A DNA stretch of 64,000 nt from Sphingomonas metalli. Its GTDB lineage: Bacteria > Pseudomonadota > Alphaproteobacteria > Sphingomonadales > Sphingomonadaceae. Under the pieces are notes generated by a model, which saw only the letters and a program-made list of their open reading frames with translations, searched no databases and was not told where the DNA came from. Shown piece by piece: positions 9,725-18,454 of the stretch (positions are counted from its first letter, which is position 1; the number at the start of each line of letters is the position of its first letter). Position numbers and translations under genes: made by a program. Location of the stretch: assembly GCF_014641735.1 (NCBI RefSeq), contig NZ_BMIH01000003.1:248001-312000 (forward strand), given 5' to 3'.

Positions 9725-10146
9725 CAGCCGACGATCTCGTCGGGCTGGAAGAAATAGGCAATCTCGATCGCCGCATTCTCGTCCGAATCCGAGCCGTGCA
9801 CCGAGTTCGCCTCGATCGATTCCGCCAGCTCCTTGCGGATCGTGCCGGGAGCGGCGTTCTCGGGATTGGTCGCGCCCATGATGTCGCGGTTGCGCTGGAC
9901 GGCATTCTCGCCCTCGAGCACCTGCACCACCACCGGGCCGGAGATCATGAAGCTGACCAGATCGTTGAAGAAGGGCCGCTCCTTGTGGACGGCGTAGAAG
10001 CCCTCGGCCTGCTCCTTGGTCATCTGGATGCGCTTCGAGGCGACGACGCGCAGGCCGGCCTCCTCCAGCATCTTGGTGACCGCGCCGGTCAGGTTGCGGC
10101 GGGTCGCGTCGGGCTTGATGATCGAGAAGGTACGGTTCGCGGCCAT
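9724..10146 (-). CDS. ndk: Nucleoside diphosphate kinase
   Basis: A 140-residue NDK that equilibrates NTP and NDP pools by phospho-His transfer. The N-terminus [19 protein letters not shown] holds the conserved KPDA/V segment, and [20 protein letters not shown] contains the catalytic histidine in the NxxHGSDS motif. The start at 10146 is preferred over an in-frame GTG at 10155: it gives the canonical family length, and the AGGAG Shine-Dalgarno sits 12 bases before the ATG but only 3 before the GTG. Followed closely by a GNAT gene. Confidence 0.97.
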   Translation of the reverse strand: MAANRTFSIIKPDATRRNLTGAVTKMLEEAGLRVVASKRIQMTKEQAEGFYAVHKERPFFNDLVSFMISGPVVVQVLEGENAVQRNRDIMGATNPENAAPGTIRKELAESIEANSVHGSDSDENAAIEIAYFFQPDEIVG

Positions 10147-10243
10147 GACGGTCACGGGCTCCTGTCTATGGAATAGGGGGATAGATGGCGCGCCGCCCTA
10201 GTCGGCGGGCGGCGCATTGGCAACAGGGATGGCCGCTGGCGGC

Positions 10244-11035
10244 TCAGGCAGCGGTCTGGCCGTAATCCTGCCGCGTCACCGGGTGGCTCGACGACAGGCC
10301 GCCGTCCGCCGCCAGCGCCTGTCCGTTGACATAGCTCGCCTCTGCGGAGGCGAGGAACAGCGCCACCTTCGCCAGCTCTTCCGGCTGGGCCGCGCGGCGA
10401 AGGGGATTGAGACGGCCGATCCGGTCCAGCTTGTCGACGGCGCGGGCATGGTCGAACACGGGCGCGGTCATGCCGGTCTCGGTCAGGCCGGGTAGCAGCG
10501 CGTTGACGCGCACGTTGCTGCCGGACAGCTGCTGCGCGGCGACCTGCGCGAGGTTGATCACCCCCGCCTTCGAGGCCGAATAGGCCGGCGATCCCGCCCC
10601 GGAGCGGAGGCCGGCGACGCTGGCGGTCAGGACGATGGCGCCGCCGCCTCGCCGGGCGATCCGCGGCGCAGCGTGCTTGATCGCGAGGAAGGGCCCGAGC
10701 AGGTTGACGCGCAGGACCTCGGCGAAGAGCGCGGCGTCGGTGTCGAAGATGCCCGGCAGCCCGCCCGAAATGCCGGCATTGGCGAACATCACGTCGATCC
10801 CGCCATGTTCCGCGACGGCAAGCTCGACGGTGCGGATCACGTCCGCCTCGCTGCCCGCGTCCATGCGGATCGCGCGGGCGGCCGGGCCGATCGTCGTGGC
10901 GGTTGCCGCAGCACCATCGCTGAGGTCGGCGCACACCACCCGCGCGCCTTCCGCGGCGAAGGCGATGGCGGCCGCGCGGCCGATCCCGGACCCGGCACCG
11001 GTCACGATCACCGACTTGCCCTCGAACCGCATCAT
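10244..11035 (-). CDS. Short-chain dehydrogenase/reductase
   Basis: A 263-residue classical SDR. It has the nucleotide-binding [20 protein letters not shown] glycine motif at the N-terminus, the NAG motif in FANAGISGG, the catalytic Ser in LTASVAGL, and YSASKAG with the catalytic Tyr and Lys. An Asp after beta-2 (VCADLS) points to NAD rather than NADP. A GG(L) C-terminal segment [14 protein letters not shown] is typical. Its ATG overlaps the stop of the APH-type kinase gene (ATGA), making it the third gene of an acyl-CoA dehydrogenase operon; oxidation of a hydroxyacyl-CoA intermediate is a reasonable guess but not shown by sequence. Confidence 0.88.
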   Translation of the reverse strand: MMRFEGKSVIVTGAGSGIGRAAAIAFAAEGARVVCADLSDGAAATATTIGPAARAIRMDAGSEADVIRTVELAVAEHGGIDVMFANAGISGGLPGIFDTDAALFAEVLRVNLLGPFLAIKHAAPRIARRGGGAIVLTASVAGLRSGAGSPAYSASKAGVINLAQVAAQQLSGSNVRVNALLPGLTETGMTAPVFDHARAVDKLDRIGRLNPLRRAAQPEELAKVALFLASAEASYVNGQALAADGGLSSSHPVTRQDYGQTAA

Positions 11036-12084
11036 GCCCCGGCCCTTTCCGCGAATGTCCACGCCGCCTCGGCCAGGCCGTAGACCCGCGCCGCGGTCGC
11101 CTCCGCCTGCGCACTAGAGGCGGTGCCGTCGATGATCCGGCGCTTGATGCCCTGGACGATCCCGGTCAGGCGGAAGAGGTTGTAGGCGAAGTACCAGTCG
11201 AGCTGCGGCACGCCGGCCCGGCCAGTCGCGGCGCAATAGCGCTCCACCATCTCGTCCAGCGTCGGGATGCCCGTCTTCGGCCCGGTGAGGCCAAGCACGC
11301 CCGACCGTCCCTCCGGCGCGGTGACCCAGTTCATCATCAGGTAGGAGAAGTCTGCCAGCGGATCGCCCAGCGTCGACAATTCCCAGTCGAGCACCGCCAG
11401 CACCTGCGGCCCCTGCGCGGCGTAGATCAGGTTGTCGATCCGGTAGTCGCCGTGGACGATCCCGGTCGCGGTCTGCGGCGGCAGGGTTCGGGGAAGCCAG
11501 TCGATCAGTCGCTCGACGGGCTCCATCCGCTCGGTCTCCGACGCGCGATATTGCTTGGTCCAGCGCGCGACCTGCCGCTCGAAATAATTGCCCGGCCGGC
11601 CATAACCGCCAAGACCGACCGCCTCCGGATCGATGCGGTGGAGCGCGGCGAGCGTGTCGACCAGCGCATGGTAGTGCGCGCGGCGCTGCTCGGGCGCCAG
11701 CTCCGGCATCGACCCGTCCCAGATCGTCCGCCCCGCGACCCGCTCCATGACGTAGAAGGGTGCGCCGATCACCCCGTCATCCTCGCACAGGCCCAGCGGC
11801 TGCGGCACGGGGAAGCCGGTGGGATGGAGCGCCGCGATCACGCGATACTCGCGTTCGACGGCATGGGCAGATGGCAGGATCGGCCCGAACGGCTTGCGCC
11901 GCAGCACATAGGCGGCGGCCGGCGTCTCGAGCAGATAGGTCGGGTTGGACTGGCCACCCGCGAAACGGCGGTAGGAGAGCGCGCCCGCATAGCCATCCAC
12001 ATGCGCGGCCATCCACTCGCCGAGCCGAGCGAGGTCGAGCCGGTCCTTTGCGGCAACGGGGACGGTGCCGTCGTCCGCGGTCAT
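11032..12084 (-). CDS. APH-type phosphotransferase (ACAD10/11- or LvaA-like)
   Basis: A 350-residue aminoglycoside-phosphotransferase-fold kinase. The Brenner motif is [13 protein letters not shown] (catalytic Asp in HGD, Mg ligand Asn) and the second metal Asp lies in [20 protein letters not shown]. The N-lobe segment [20 protein letters not shown] followed by [20 protein letters not shown] is characteristic of the acyl-CoA-dehydrogenase-associated subgroup rather than antibiotic kinases. Relatives are fused to an ACAD in ACAD10/11 of animals and act as 4-hydroxyacyl-CoA kinase in levulinate degradation (LvaA). It is coupled on both sides by ATGA overlaps to an ACAD and an SDR, supporting a catabolic, not resistance, role. 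Confidence 0.85.
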   Translation of the reverse strand: MTADDGTVPVAAKDRLDLARLGEWMAAHVDGYAGALSYRRFAGGQSNPTYLLETPAAAYVLRRKPFGPILPSAHAVEREYRVIAALHPTGFPVPQPLGLCEDDGVIGAPFYVMERVAGRTIWDGSMPELAPEQRRAHYHALVDTLAALHRIDPEAVGLGGYGRPGNYFERQVARWTKQYRASETERMEPVERLIDWLPRTLPPQTATGIVHGDYRIDNLIYAAQGPQVLAVLDWELSTLGDPLADFSYLMMNWVTAPEGRSGVLGLTGPKTGIPTLDEMVERYCAATGRAGVPQLDWYFAYNLFRLTGIVQGIKRRIIDGTASSAQAEATAARVYGLAEAAWTFAERAGA

Positions 12085-13343
12085 CGCGCCGGCGCTTCCG
12101 CTTGCGCGTCGGGGTAGCGGCCGAACTCGGCGCGGGCGATCGCCCGGTTGTGCACCTCGTCCGGCCCGTCGGCGAAGCGCAGCGTGCGGACTGAGGCCCA
12201 GTCATGCGCCAGGTGGAAGTCGCCGCTGACCCCGCCCCCGCCATGGGCCTGGATCGCATCGTCGAGGATGCGCAGCGCCATGGTCGGCGCCTGCACCTTG
12301 ATCATCGCGATCTCGAGCTGCGCGGCCTTGTTGCCCGCCCGGTCCATCATGTCGGCGGCCTTGAGGCACAGGAGCCGCGTCATTTCGATATCGATGCGGG
12401 CGCGGGCGATCCGCTGCTCCCAAACGCTGTGGTCGGCGATCCGCTTGCCGAAGGCGGTGCGCGACAGCAGGCGCTTCGCCATCGCCTCGATCCCCGCCTC
12501 GGCGACGCCGATCGTGCGCATGCAGTGATGGATCCGCCCCGGCCCCAGCCGGCCCTGCGCGATCTCGAACCCGCGCCCCTCGCCGAGCAGGATGTTCTCC
12601 GCCGGGACGCGCACGTCCTTCAGCACGACCTCGCCATGGCCGTGGGGCGCATGGTCGTAGCCATAGACCGACAGCATCCGCTCGATCGTCACGCCCGGCG
12701 TATCGAGGTCGAGGATCAGCATCGACTGCTGGCTGTGGCGCGATCCGTCGAACCGGGTCTTGCCCATCAGGATCGCCACCTTGCAGCGCGGATCGCCCAC
12801 CCCGCTCGACCACCATTTGCGGCCGTTGACGACATAATGGTCGCCGTCGCGGACCATCGCCGTCTCGATATTGGTCGCGTCCGACGAGGCGACCTGCGGC
12901 TCGGTCATCAGGAAGGCGGAACGGATCTCGCCGTCCATCAGCGGGCGCAGCCAGCGCTCCTTCTGCGCATAGGTGCCGTAGCGGTGGAAGACCTCCATAT
13001 TGCCGGTGTCGGGCGCCGAGCAGTTGAAGCATTCGCTCGCCCAGCCGATCCGCCCCATCTCCTCGGCGCAGAGCGCATATTCGAGGTTGGTCAGCTGCTC
13101 GCCCTCGAAGACGAAGCGGTCGTCGACCGGCGGCGCACCCGAATGGGGCGGCATGAACAGGTTCCACAGGCCCGCGGCGCGTGCCTTCGCCTTGACCTCC
13201 TCGATCACCGGAAGGACCTTCCACCGCTCGCCCTGCTGCGACTGACGATGGTATTCGGCGTCGCGCGGCCGGATCTCCGCGTCGATGAAGGCCCGCACCC
13301 GGTCGCGAAAGTGCGCCTGGCGCTCGTCCAGCCTGAAGTCCAT
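12081..13343 (-). CDS. Acyl-CoA dehydrogenase family protein (ACAD10/11-like)
   Basis: A 420-residue FAD-dependent acyl-CoA dehydrogenase. N-terminal helical domain starts [23 protein letters not shown]/substrate contacts are in [20 protein letters not shown] and [20 protein letters not shown]; the C-terminal domain has [20 protein letters not shown] and [13 protein letters not shown] near the end. The position of the usual catalytic Glu is not obvious, as in ACAD10/11 relatives. The start is set at 13343, preceded by GGAGAGGCGGCG; a long in-frame upstream extension overlaps the divergent regulator and is rejected. It heads the operon ACAD > APH kinase > SDR and faces a TetR regulator 126 bases away. 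Confidence 0.9.
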   Translation of the reverse strand: MDFRLDERQAHFRDRVRAFIDAEIRPRDAEYHRQSQQGERWKVLPVIEEVKAKARAAGLWNLFMPPHSGAPPVDDRFVFEGEQLTNLEYALCAEEMGRIGWASECFNCSAPDTGNMEVFHRYGTYAQKERWLRPLMDGEIRSAFLMTEPQVASSDATNIETAMVRDGDHYVVNGRKWWSSGVGDPRCKVAILMGKTRFDGSRHSQQSMLILDLDTPGVTIERMLSVYGYDHAPHGHGEVVLKDVRVPAENILLGEGRGFEIAQGRLGPGRIHHCMRTIGVAEAGIEAMAKRLLSRTAFGKRIADHSVWEQRIARARIDIEMTRLLCLKAADMMDRAGNKAAQLEIAMIKVQAPTMALRILDDAIQAHGGGGVSGDFHLAHDWASVRTLRFADGPDEVHNRAIARAEFGRYPDAQAEAPAR

Positions 13344-13385
13344 CGCCGCCTCTCCAATACTTGGTTCTGGCCTCGGCTTAGACCG

Positions 13386-13401
13386 TACCGGTTTTTCGGT
13401 A
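13386..13401. promoter_or_regulatory. Candidate operator in the ACAD/TetR divergent gap
   Basis: TACCGGTTTTTCGGTA: two 5-base inverted arms (TACCG / CGGTA) around a short T-rich spacer, in the only 126-base gap between the acyl-CoA dehydrogenase operon and the divergent double TetR gene. TetR proteins often bind such inverted repeats between themselves and their target. The dyad is short, so this is a weak call. Confidence 0.3.
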
Positions 13402-13469
13402 AAGGCGTTGTCCGCGCGCGCCGTCACAACGCACTGTACCTTCAAAAATGAGATGATAGACGTTGGAGG

Positions 13470-14735
13470 ATGGACCAGAGACAAGAGGCGGCGGGGACGG
13501 CCGCGGGGGGAGAGACGGGAACGCGGCGCTTCCGCGCGAAGCGCGACGCGATCCTGGCCGCGGCGGCGGAGGCGATCAACGAGCAATCGGCCAAGGGCAT
13601 GACCTTTGCCGACGTCGCGCGCCGGGTCGGGCTCAACACGACCAGCGTCACCTATTACTTCCGCCGCAAGGAGGATCTGGCCGCCGCCGCGTTCGAGAAC
13701 ACGCTGGAGCGGCTGACCGAGATGGTCGCCGACGCCGCCACCCGGCCCGACCCGCGCACGCGGGTGGCGCGCTATCTGTCGCTCTACATGGCGCGCCTGC
13801 AGCGGATCGCGGCCGGCGAGGACAGTGCCTTCGCCGTTCTGTCCGACCTTCGCGCGACCGAGGAACCGATCAAGAGCCGCCTGCTCGCCGGCTGGCAGCG
13901 CGTGTTCCGCGAGACGCGCGCGCTGTGGGGCGAGCCGACCTCGCGGGCGCAGAAGGACCTGAACGGCGCGCGGGCGCACGTCATCCTCGAGAATACCTTC
14001 TGGCTGCCGATCTGGATCAACCGCTACGATCCCGACCAATATGGCCGGGTCGAAGCAAGGCTGATGGACGTGTTCGCGCACGGCATCGCCGCACCGAGCG
14101 CGGAATGGGCACCGCGGCTGCTCGACCTCAGCCATGACGAGGCCGAGCCGGGGCGCGCCGCCTTCCTGCTCGCCGCCACCCGGCTGATCAACACCCTCGG
14201 CTATCGCGGCGCATCGGTGCAGCGGATCGCGTCCGAGCTCAACGTGACCAAGGGCAGCTTCTACCATCATCTCGACGCCAAGGACGAGCTGGTGCTGGCC
14301 TGCTACCGTCGCAGCTTCGACACCATCTCGGCCGCGCAGGCGCTCGCCGACGAACGGGGCGGCAGCCACTGGCAGCGACTGGCGAGCACGATCGCGACGC
14401 TGATCGACGTCCAGTTCGCCGAGTCCGCGCCGCTGCTGCGCACCACGGCGCTGGCCGGGCTGCCGCCGGGCGAGCGCGAGGCGATGGTCGACCGGTCCAA
14501 CCGGATCGCCCGCCGCTATGCCGGCACGATCATGGACGGGGTGGCGGAAGGATCGTGCCGCCCAGTCGATGCGCTGATCGCGGCCCAGACGCTGACCTCG
14601 CTCCAGAATGCGGCGTTCGACATGCGCAAATGGGCCTCTGCCATGCCCCGCGAGCGGGCGGTGGCGATGTATGCCTCGACCCTGCTGTTCGGCCTGTTCG
14701 ACGACCGGATGGCGGCCTCGTCCGTCCTGCCATGA
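13470..14735 (+). CDS. Tandem-domain TetR-family regulator
   Basis: A 421-residue protein, about twice the usual TetR length, with two complete TetR units. The first helix-turn-helix is at about residues 22-72 ([20 protein letters not shown], then YYFRRKEDL). The second is at about residues 224-275 ([20 protein letters not shown], then HLDAKDEL). Each is followed by a helical ligand-binding-like domain. The only available start is the ATG at 13470, directly abutting a GGAGG with no spacer, which is unusual. It is divergent from the ACAD operon and its stop overlaps the kynA start (ATGA), so it is probably the regulator of one or both. Acyl-CoA type effectors are likely from context only. Confidence 0.88.
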   Translation: MDQRQEAAGTAAGGETGTRRFRAKRDAILAAAAEAINEQSAKGMTFADVARRVGLNTTSVTYYFRRKEDLAAAAFENTLERLTEMVADAATRPDPRTRVARYLSLYMARLQRIAAGEDSAFAVLSDLRATEEPIKSRLLAGWQRVFRETRALWGEPTSRAQKDLNGARAHVILENTFWLPIWINRYDPDQYGRVEARLMDVFAHGIAAPSAEWAPRLLDLSHDEAEPGRAAFLLAATRLINTLGYRGASVQRIASELNVTKGSFYHHLDAKDELVLACYRRSFDTISAAQALADERGGSHWQRLASTIATLIDVQFAESAPLLRTTALAGLPPGEREAMVDRSNRIARRYAGTIMDGVAEGSCRPVDALIAAQTLTSLQNAAFDMRKWASAMPRERAVAMYASTLLFGLFDDRMAASSVLP

Positions 14736-15517
14736 CGATCACCTATCGGAGCTATCTGCGCCTGCCCGAGCTGCTCGACTGCCAGACGCCCCTGTCCGAG
14801 GCGCATGACGAACTGCTCTTCATCGCGATCCACCAGGCGTCCGAGATCTGGCTGAAGCTGTGCCTGCACGAGCTGTCCGCCGCACGCGCGCGCATCGCCG
14901 CCGACGACCTGCCGCCCGCCTTCAAAATGATGGCGCGCGTCGGGCGGGTGATGGCGCAGCTGATCCAGAGCTGGGAAGTTCTGGCGACCATGACGCCGGC
15001 CGACTACGCGGCGATGCGGGGGCGGCTCGGCACCAGTTCGGGCTTCCAGTCGGACCAGTATCGCCGCATGGAATTCCTGCTCGGCAACAAGAATCCCGCG
15101 ATGCTGGGTTCGCACCGGGACGAGCCGGAGGTGCACGCGACGCTCGCCGCCGATCTCGCCGGCCCGAGCCTGTATGACGAGGTCCTGCGGCTGCTCGCGC
15201 GGCGGGGCTTTGCCATGCCGGCCGCACATCTCGACCGCGACTTCGCGGAACCCTATCGGCCCGAGCCCGCGGTGGAGGCGGCCTGGGCGGCGATCTATGC
15301 CGATACGGCGCGCTACTGGGACCTGTACGAGCTCGCCGAAAAGCTGGTCGACCTCGACTATCGCGTCCAGCTCTGGCGCTTCGGCCACCTCAAGACAGTG
15401 GAGCGGGTGATCGGCTTCAAGACCGGCACCGGCGGCACGGCGGGCGTCGGCTATCTCGCCAAAGTCCTCGAATCGCCGTTTTTTCCTGAACTCGCGACGA
15501 TGCGTACCCGTTTGTGA
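14732..15517 (+). CDS. kynA: Tryptophan 2,3-dioxygenase
   Basis: A 261-residue heme dioxygenase that opens the indole ring of L-tryptophan to N-formylkynurenine. Family landmarks: [20 protein letters not shown] at the start, [19 protein letters not shown] (distal-site His and Glu side), [20 protein letters not shown] (substrate carboxylate Arg), and [20 protein letters not shown] with the proximal heme His. [11 protein letters not shown] near the C-terminus is the flexible substrate loop. It is translationally coupled to the TetR gene (ATGA). No kynureninase or formamidase lies beside it in this window, so the rest of the kynurenine route must be elsewhere or absent. Confidence 0.95.
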   Translation: MTITYRSYLRLPELLDCQTPLSEAHDELLFIAIHQASEIWLKLCLHELSAARARIAADDLPPAFKMMARVGRVMAQLIQSWEVLATMTPADYAAMRGRLGTSSGFQSDQYRRMEFLLGNKNPAMLGSHRDEPEVHATLAADLAGPSLYDEVLRLLARRGFAMPAAHLDRDFAEPYRPEPAVEAAWAAIYADTARYWDLYELAEKLVDLDYRVQLWRFGHLKTVERVIGFKTGTGGTAGVGYLAKVLESPFFPELATMRTRL

Positions 15518-15542
15518 CCCTCCCGATACGGAGCCATCACCG

Positions 15543-16238
15543 ATGATCGACCTGCATTACTGGCCGACGCCCAACGGCCACAAGATCACGATCTTCCTGG
15601 AGGAGGCGCAGCTTCCCTATCGCATCCATCCGGTGAACATCTCCAAGGGCGAACAATTCGCGCCCGACTTCCTGAAGATCGCGCCGAACAACCGGATGCC
15701 CGCGATCGTCGATACGGCACCGGCAGACGGCGGCGCGCCGCTCAGCGTGTTCGAGAGCGGCGCGATCCTCCTCTATCTCGCGGACAAGGCCGGGCAGTTC
15801 CTGCCGACCGACCCGCGCGCCCGCATCGTGGCGACCGAGTGGCTGATGTGGCAGATGGGCGGCCTCGGGCCGATGCTCGGCCAGAACCATCACTTCACCC
15901 GTTACGCGCCGGAGAAGATCCCCTATGCGATCGACCGCTACGTCCGCGAGACGGCGCGCCTCTATGGCGTGCTCGACCGCCGGCTCGCCGATCGCGACTT
16001 CATCGCCGGCGACTATTCGATCGCGGACATGGCCTGTTATCCGTGGATCGTGCCGCATGAGGCGCAGGGGCAGCGACTGGACGACTTCCCCCATGTGAAG
16101 CGCTGGTTCGAGGCGATCGCCGCCCGGCCTGCGGTCGTCGCCGCCTATGCCAAGGGACAGGCGATCACCGAGCGCACGCAGATCGACGAGGAAGAGGCGA
16201 AGCGCGTGCTGTTCGGCCAGGGCCGGCAGTCCGCATGA
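15543..16238 (+). CDS. Glutathione S-transferase (nu/YfcG-like)
   Basis: A 231-residue cytosolic-type GST. The thioredoxin-like N-domain begins IDLHYWPTPNGHKITIFLEE, with the TPNG(H)K segment typical of the YfcG/YghU (nu, Ure2p-like) group, and the cis-Pro/glutathione loop is NNRMPAIVD, followed by FESGAILLYLADK. The alpha-helical C-domain includes WQMGGLGPMLGQNHHFTRYA and DYSIADMACYPWIV. Members often have disulfide reductase rather than conjugating activity. It lies 25 bases after kynA and overlaps the thioesterase gene by ATGA. Substrate unknown. Confidence 0.9.
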   Translation: MIDLHYWPTPNGHKITIFLEEAQLPYRIHPVNISKGEQFAPDFLKIAPNNRMPAIVDTAPADGGAPLSVFESGAILLYLADKAGQFLPTDPRARIVATEWLMWQMGGLGPMLGQNHHFTRYAPEKIPYAIDRYVRETARLYGVLDRRLADRDFIAGDYSIADMACYPWIVPHEAQGQRLDDFPHVKRWFEAIAARPAVVAAYAKGQAITERTQIDEEEAKRVLFGQGRQSA

Positions 16239-17011
16239 CCAGCCTGCCCGCGCTGATCGCCGCGACGAGGCCGGACGGCGATGGCGAGTTCCACGCGCTC
16301 GTGCCGGACAACTGGCTGCAGGGCCGCACCTGCTATGGCGGGGTCAGCGCGGCGCTGGCGGTACATGCGGCGCGGCAGGCCCATCCTGACCTGCCGCCGC
16401 TCCGCTCCGCGCAGATCGCCTTTGTCGGACCGCTCGCGGGGGCGATAGCGCTGCGGCCGACCCTGCTGCGCCAGGGGCGCAATGCGGCCTTCGTCCGGGT
16501 CGAGATCGTCGGGGAAGCCGGGCTGGGCCTGTCCGCCACCTTCGTCTTCATGCGCGAGCGCGAGTCGGTCATCGTGCAGGAGGCGGACCCCGCGCCAGTG
16601 GCAGCACCGGCCCCGGACGATGTCGTCACCGGCGGCCTGGCCGAGGTCGCCTTCACGCAGAACTTCCGCTTCCGCGATCATAGCCCGGCCGAAGCCCGGC
16701 CCCCGCGCTGGCTGCGCTGGGTCCGGCTCGACGCGCGGGAGGCGCTCCATCCCGAGGTCGAACTGATGGCGATCGGCGACGCCCTGCCCCCGGCGGCGCT
16801 GCGGCTCGCGCCCGCCCGGGTGCCGCTCAGTTCGCTGACCTGGCAGGTCGACCTGCTCGGCGCGATACCTGCCAACGAAAGCGGTTGGTGGCTGCTCCAC
16901 GCCGCGGCGGATCAGGCCGGCGCGGGCGGCTCCAGCCAGCGCATGGCGATCTGGGACGGAGCCGGGCGCCAGGTCGCCACCCAGATGCAGAGCGTCGCCC
17001 TGTTCGGCTGA
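16235..17011 (+). CDS. Acyl-CoA thioesterase II-like (double hotdog)
   Basis: A 258-residue TesB/thioesterase-II-like protein with two hotdog halves. The first half has LVPDNWLQGRTCYGGVSAAL, matching the thioesterase 'W..g..~yGG..~a' pattern, then RSAQIAFVGPLAGAIALRPT. The second half includes LSSLTWQVDLLGAIPANESG and a terminal QVATQMQSVALFG strand that normally carries part of the active site. It hydrolyses acyl-CoA thioesters in this family; the acyl group is unknown. It is the last gene of the run TetR > kynA > GST > thioesterase, all with overlapping or short junctions. Confidence 0.82.
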   Translation: MTSLPALIAATRPDGDGEFHALVPDNWLQGRTCYGGVSAALAVHAARQAHPDLPPLRSAQIAFVGPLAGAIALRPTLLRQGRNAAFVRVEIVGEAGLGLSATFVFMRERESVIVQEADPAPVAAPAPDDVVTGGLAEVAFTQNFRFRDHSPAEARPPRWLRWVRLDAREALHPEVELMAIGDALPPAALRLAPARVPLSSLTWQVDLLGAIPANESGWWLLHAAADQAGAGGSSQRMAIWDGAGRQVATQMQSVALFG

Positions 17012-17133
17012 GCCTCTCCGACAATCTTTGCGACAATTTTCCAGCGGCGCGACACACGGCCGCGACGGACCGGCGTCAGAAGGGCGATCATTCGGACGGG
17101 ACAGGGACCCGGCCCGAATCGGAGATCCGTCGC

Positions 17134-17643
17134 ATGGAACCCTTTGCTTTGCTGCTCGCCGCCGTCCTGACCCAGACCGAAGCGGCGGCACCCCCGCCCC
17201 CGCCGCCACCGATGATCACGACCGGGCGTCGGGCCGACGCCGATGGCGACGGCGTCGTCACCCGCGAGGAGGCGATGGCCGCCTTCGACCGGCTCGACAC
17301 GAACCATGACGGCCGGCTCACCGCCGAGGAACGTCGTGCGGGCCGACCGGACCGCGCCGGCTTCGCGATGCGCGGCGGACGGGATGGCGAGGATCGGCGC
17401 GAGCGCTGGGGTGACCGGCGGGGTGGCCCGGACGGCGAGCGCCGCGGTCCACCGCCGGGTGGCCCGATGCCCGATCGCGAGATGACGCGTGCCGATTTCC
17501 TCGCCCGTGCCGGCGACCGCTTCGACCGTCTCGACACAAATCATGATGGCCGCATCGATCGCGCCGAGATCGCCGCGGCGCGCGCGCACGGACCCGATGG
17601 CGGTCCGGACGGCGACGGCCCTCCCCCTTCCGCCGGGCGCTGA
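17134..17643 (+). CDS. EF-hand calcium-binding exported protein
   Basis: A 169-residue protein with a short hydrophobic N-terminus (FALLLAAVLTQTEAAA) that looks like a signal peptide, then a polyproline stretch. Three EF-hand loops are visible: DADGDGVVTREE (residues 35-46), DTNHDGRLTAEE (55-66) and a third DTNHDGRIDRAE near residues 134-145. The middle of the protein is rich in Asp, Arg and Gly. Start chosen at 17134 after GGAG; an in-frame upstream extension reads through the thioesterase gene and is rejected. It is followed by a strong hairpin and then a two-component system. Calcium sensing or buffering in the periplasm is the likely role. Confidence 0.8.
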   Translation: MEPFALLLAAVLTQTEAAAPPPPPPPMITTGRRADADGDGVVTREEAMAAFDRLDTNHDGRLTAEERRAGRPDRAGFAMRGGRDGEDRRERWGDRRGGPDGERRGPPPGGPMPDREMTRADFLARAGDRFDRLDTNHDGRIDRAEIAAARAHGPDGGPDGDGPPPSAGR

Positions 17644-17654
17644 TCCGGCGGAGC

Positions 17655-17701
17655 GCCGCCGTCCGCTCTCCTCCCCTCCCATTTGGGCGGGCGGCGGCTT
17701 T
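17655..17701 (+). terminator. Intrinsic terminator-like hairpin after the EF-hand gene
   Basis: A 12-bp stem, GCCGCCGTCCGC (17655-17666) with GCGGGCGGCGGC (17687-17698), one G-T wobble, followed by TTT. It lies between the EF-hand stop and the response regulator ribosome-binding site, so the two-component genes probably depend on read-through or their own promoter. Confidence 0.6.
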
Positions 17702-17716
17702 CCCGGAAGGAGCAAC

Positions 17717-18454
17717 ATGCTAGAGCCCGACGTCATGGGAGATCAGCCGCACCTGCTGCTCGTCGACGACGAGCGTTCGATCCGCGAACCCCTGGCGGTC
17801 TACCTGACCAAGCAGGGCTTTCGTGTCACCCAGGTGGGCGATGCCGAGAGCGCACGGGCGCGGCTCGCCGCCTATGCGATCGACCTTGCCATCGTCGACA
17901 TCATGATGCCCGGCGAAGATGGCCTCAGCCTGTGCCGCCACATCGCCGCGACCAGCGACGTGCCCGTCATCCTCCTCACCGCCAAGGCGGAGGAGACCGA
18001 TCGGATCGTCGGGCTGGAGATGGGCGCGGACGACTATGTCGTGAAGCCCTTCTCGCCCCGCGAACTCGCGACGCGGGTCAAGGTGGTGCTGCGCCGGACC
18101 CAGGCAGGCGGCACGCGCCAGCATGCGCCGGAAAGCGGCTCCTATGCCTTCGCGGGATGGGTGCTGAAGTCGGGCGAGCGGGCGCTGGTGGACCGCGAGG
18201 GGGTGTCGGTGCCGCTGTCGACCGGCGAATACAGCCTGTTGCTCGCGCTCGTCACCCGGCCGCGGCAGGTGCTGACCCGCGACCAGCTGCTCGACCTGAC
18301 CCAGGGACGCGAGGCCGCCGCCTTCGACCGGGCGATCGACAACCAGGTCAGCCGCTTGCGCCGCAAGATCGAGGCGGATCCGCGCAATCCCGAGATCATC
18401 AAGACGGTTTGGGGCGGCGGCTACACGCTCGCCACCGGCGTGACCAAGCTGTGA
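17717..18454 (+). CDS. OmpR-family response regulator
   Basis: A 245-residue two-domain regulator. The receiver domain has the acidic pair in LLLVDDERSIRE, phospho-acceptor Asp in AIVDIMMPGEDGL (about residue 58), Thr in ILLTAKAEE and Lys in DDYVVKPFSPREL. The C-terminal winged helix (SGERALVDREGVSVPLSTGE through FDRAIDNQVSRLRRKIEADP and TVWGGGYTLATG) is OmpR/PhoB type. AAGGAGCAAC gives a good ribosome-binding site. The stop overlaps the GTG of the kinase gene. The DNA target and signal are unknown; the adjacent EF-hand protein could be part of the regulon or a sensor. Confidence 0.95.
   Translation: MLEPDVMGDQPHLLLVDDERSIREPLAVYLTKQGFRVTQVGDAESARARLAAYAIDLAIVDIMMPGEDGLSLCRHIAATSDVPVILLTAKAEETDRIVGLEMGADDYVVKPFSPRELATRVKVVLRRTQAGGTRQHAPESGSYAFAGWVLKSGERALVDREGVSVPLSTGEYSLLLALVTRPRQVLTRDQLLDLTQGREAAAFDRAIDNQVSRLRRKIEADPRNPEIIKTVWGGGYTLATGVTKL

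Noticed and set aside
11032..12084. Aminoglycoside resistance kinase
   Set aside because: The APH fold alone is not specific; coupling to an ACAD and an SDR and the N-lobe sequence point to the acyl-CoA-associated subgroup.
13344..14369. Long upstream extension of the acyl-CoA dehydrogenase frame
   Set aside because: Runs antisense through the TetR gene and adds no family domain; the ATG at 13343 has its own ribosome site.
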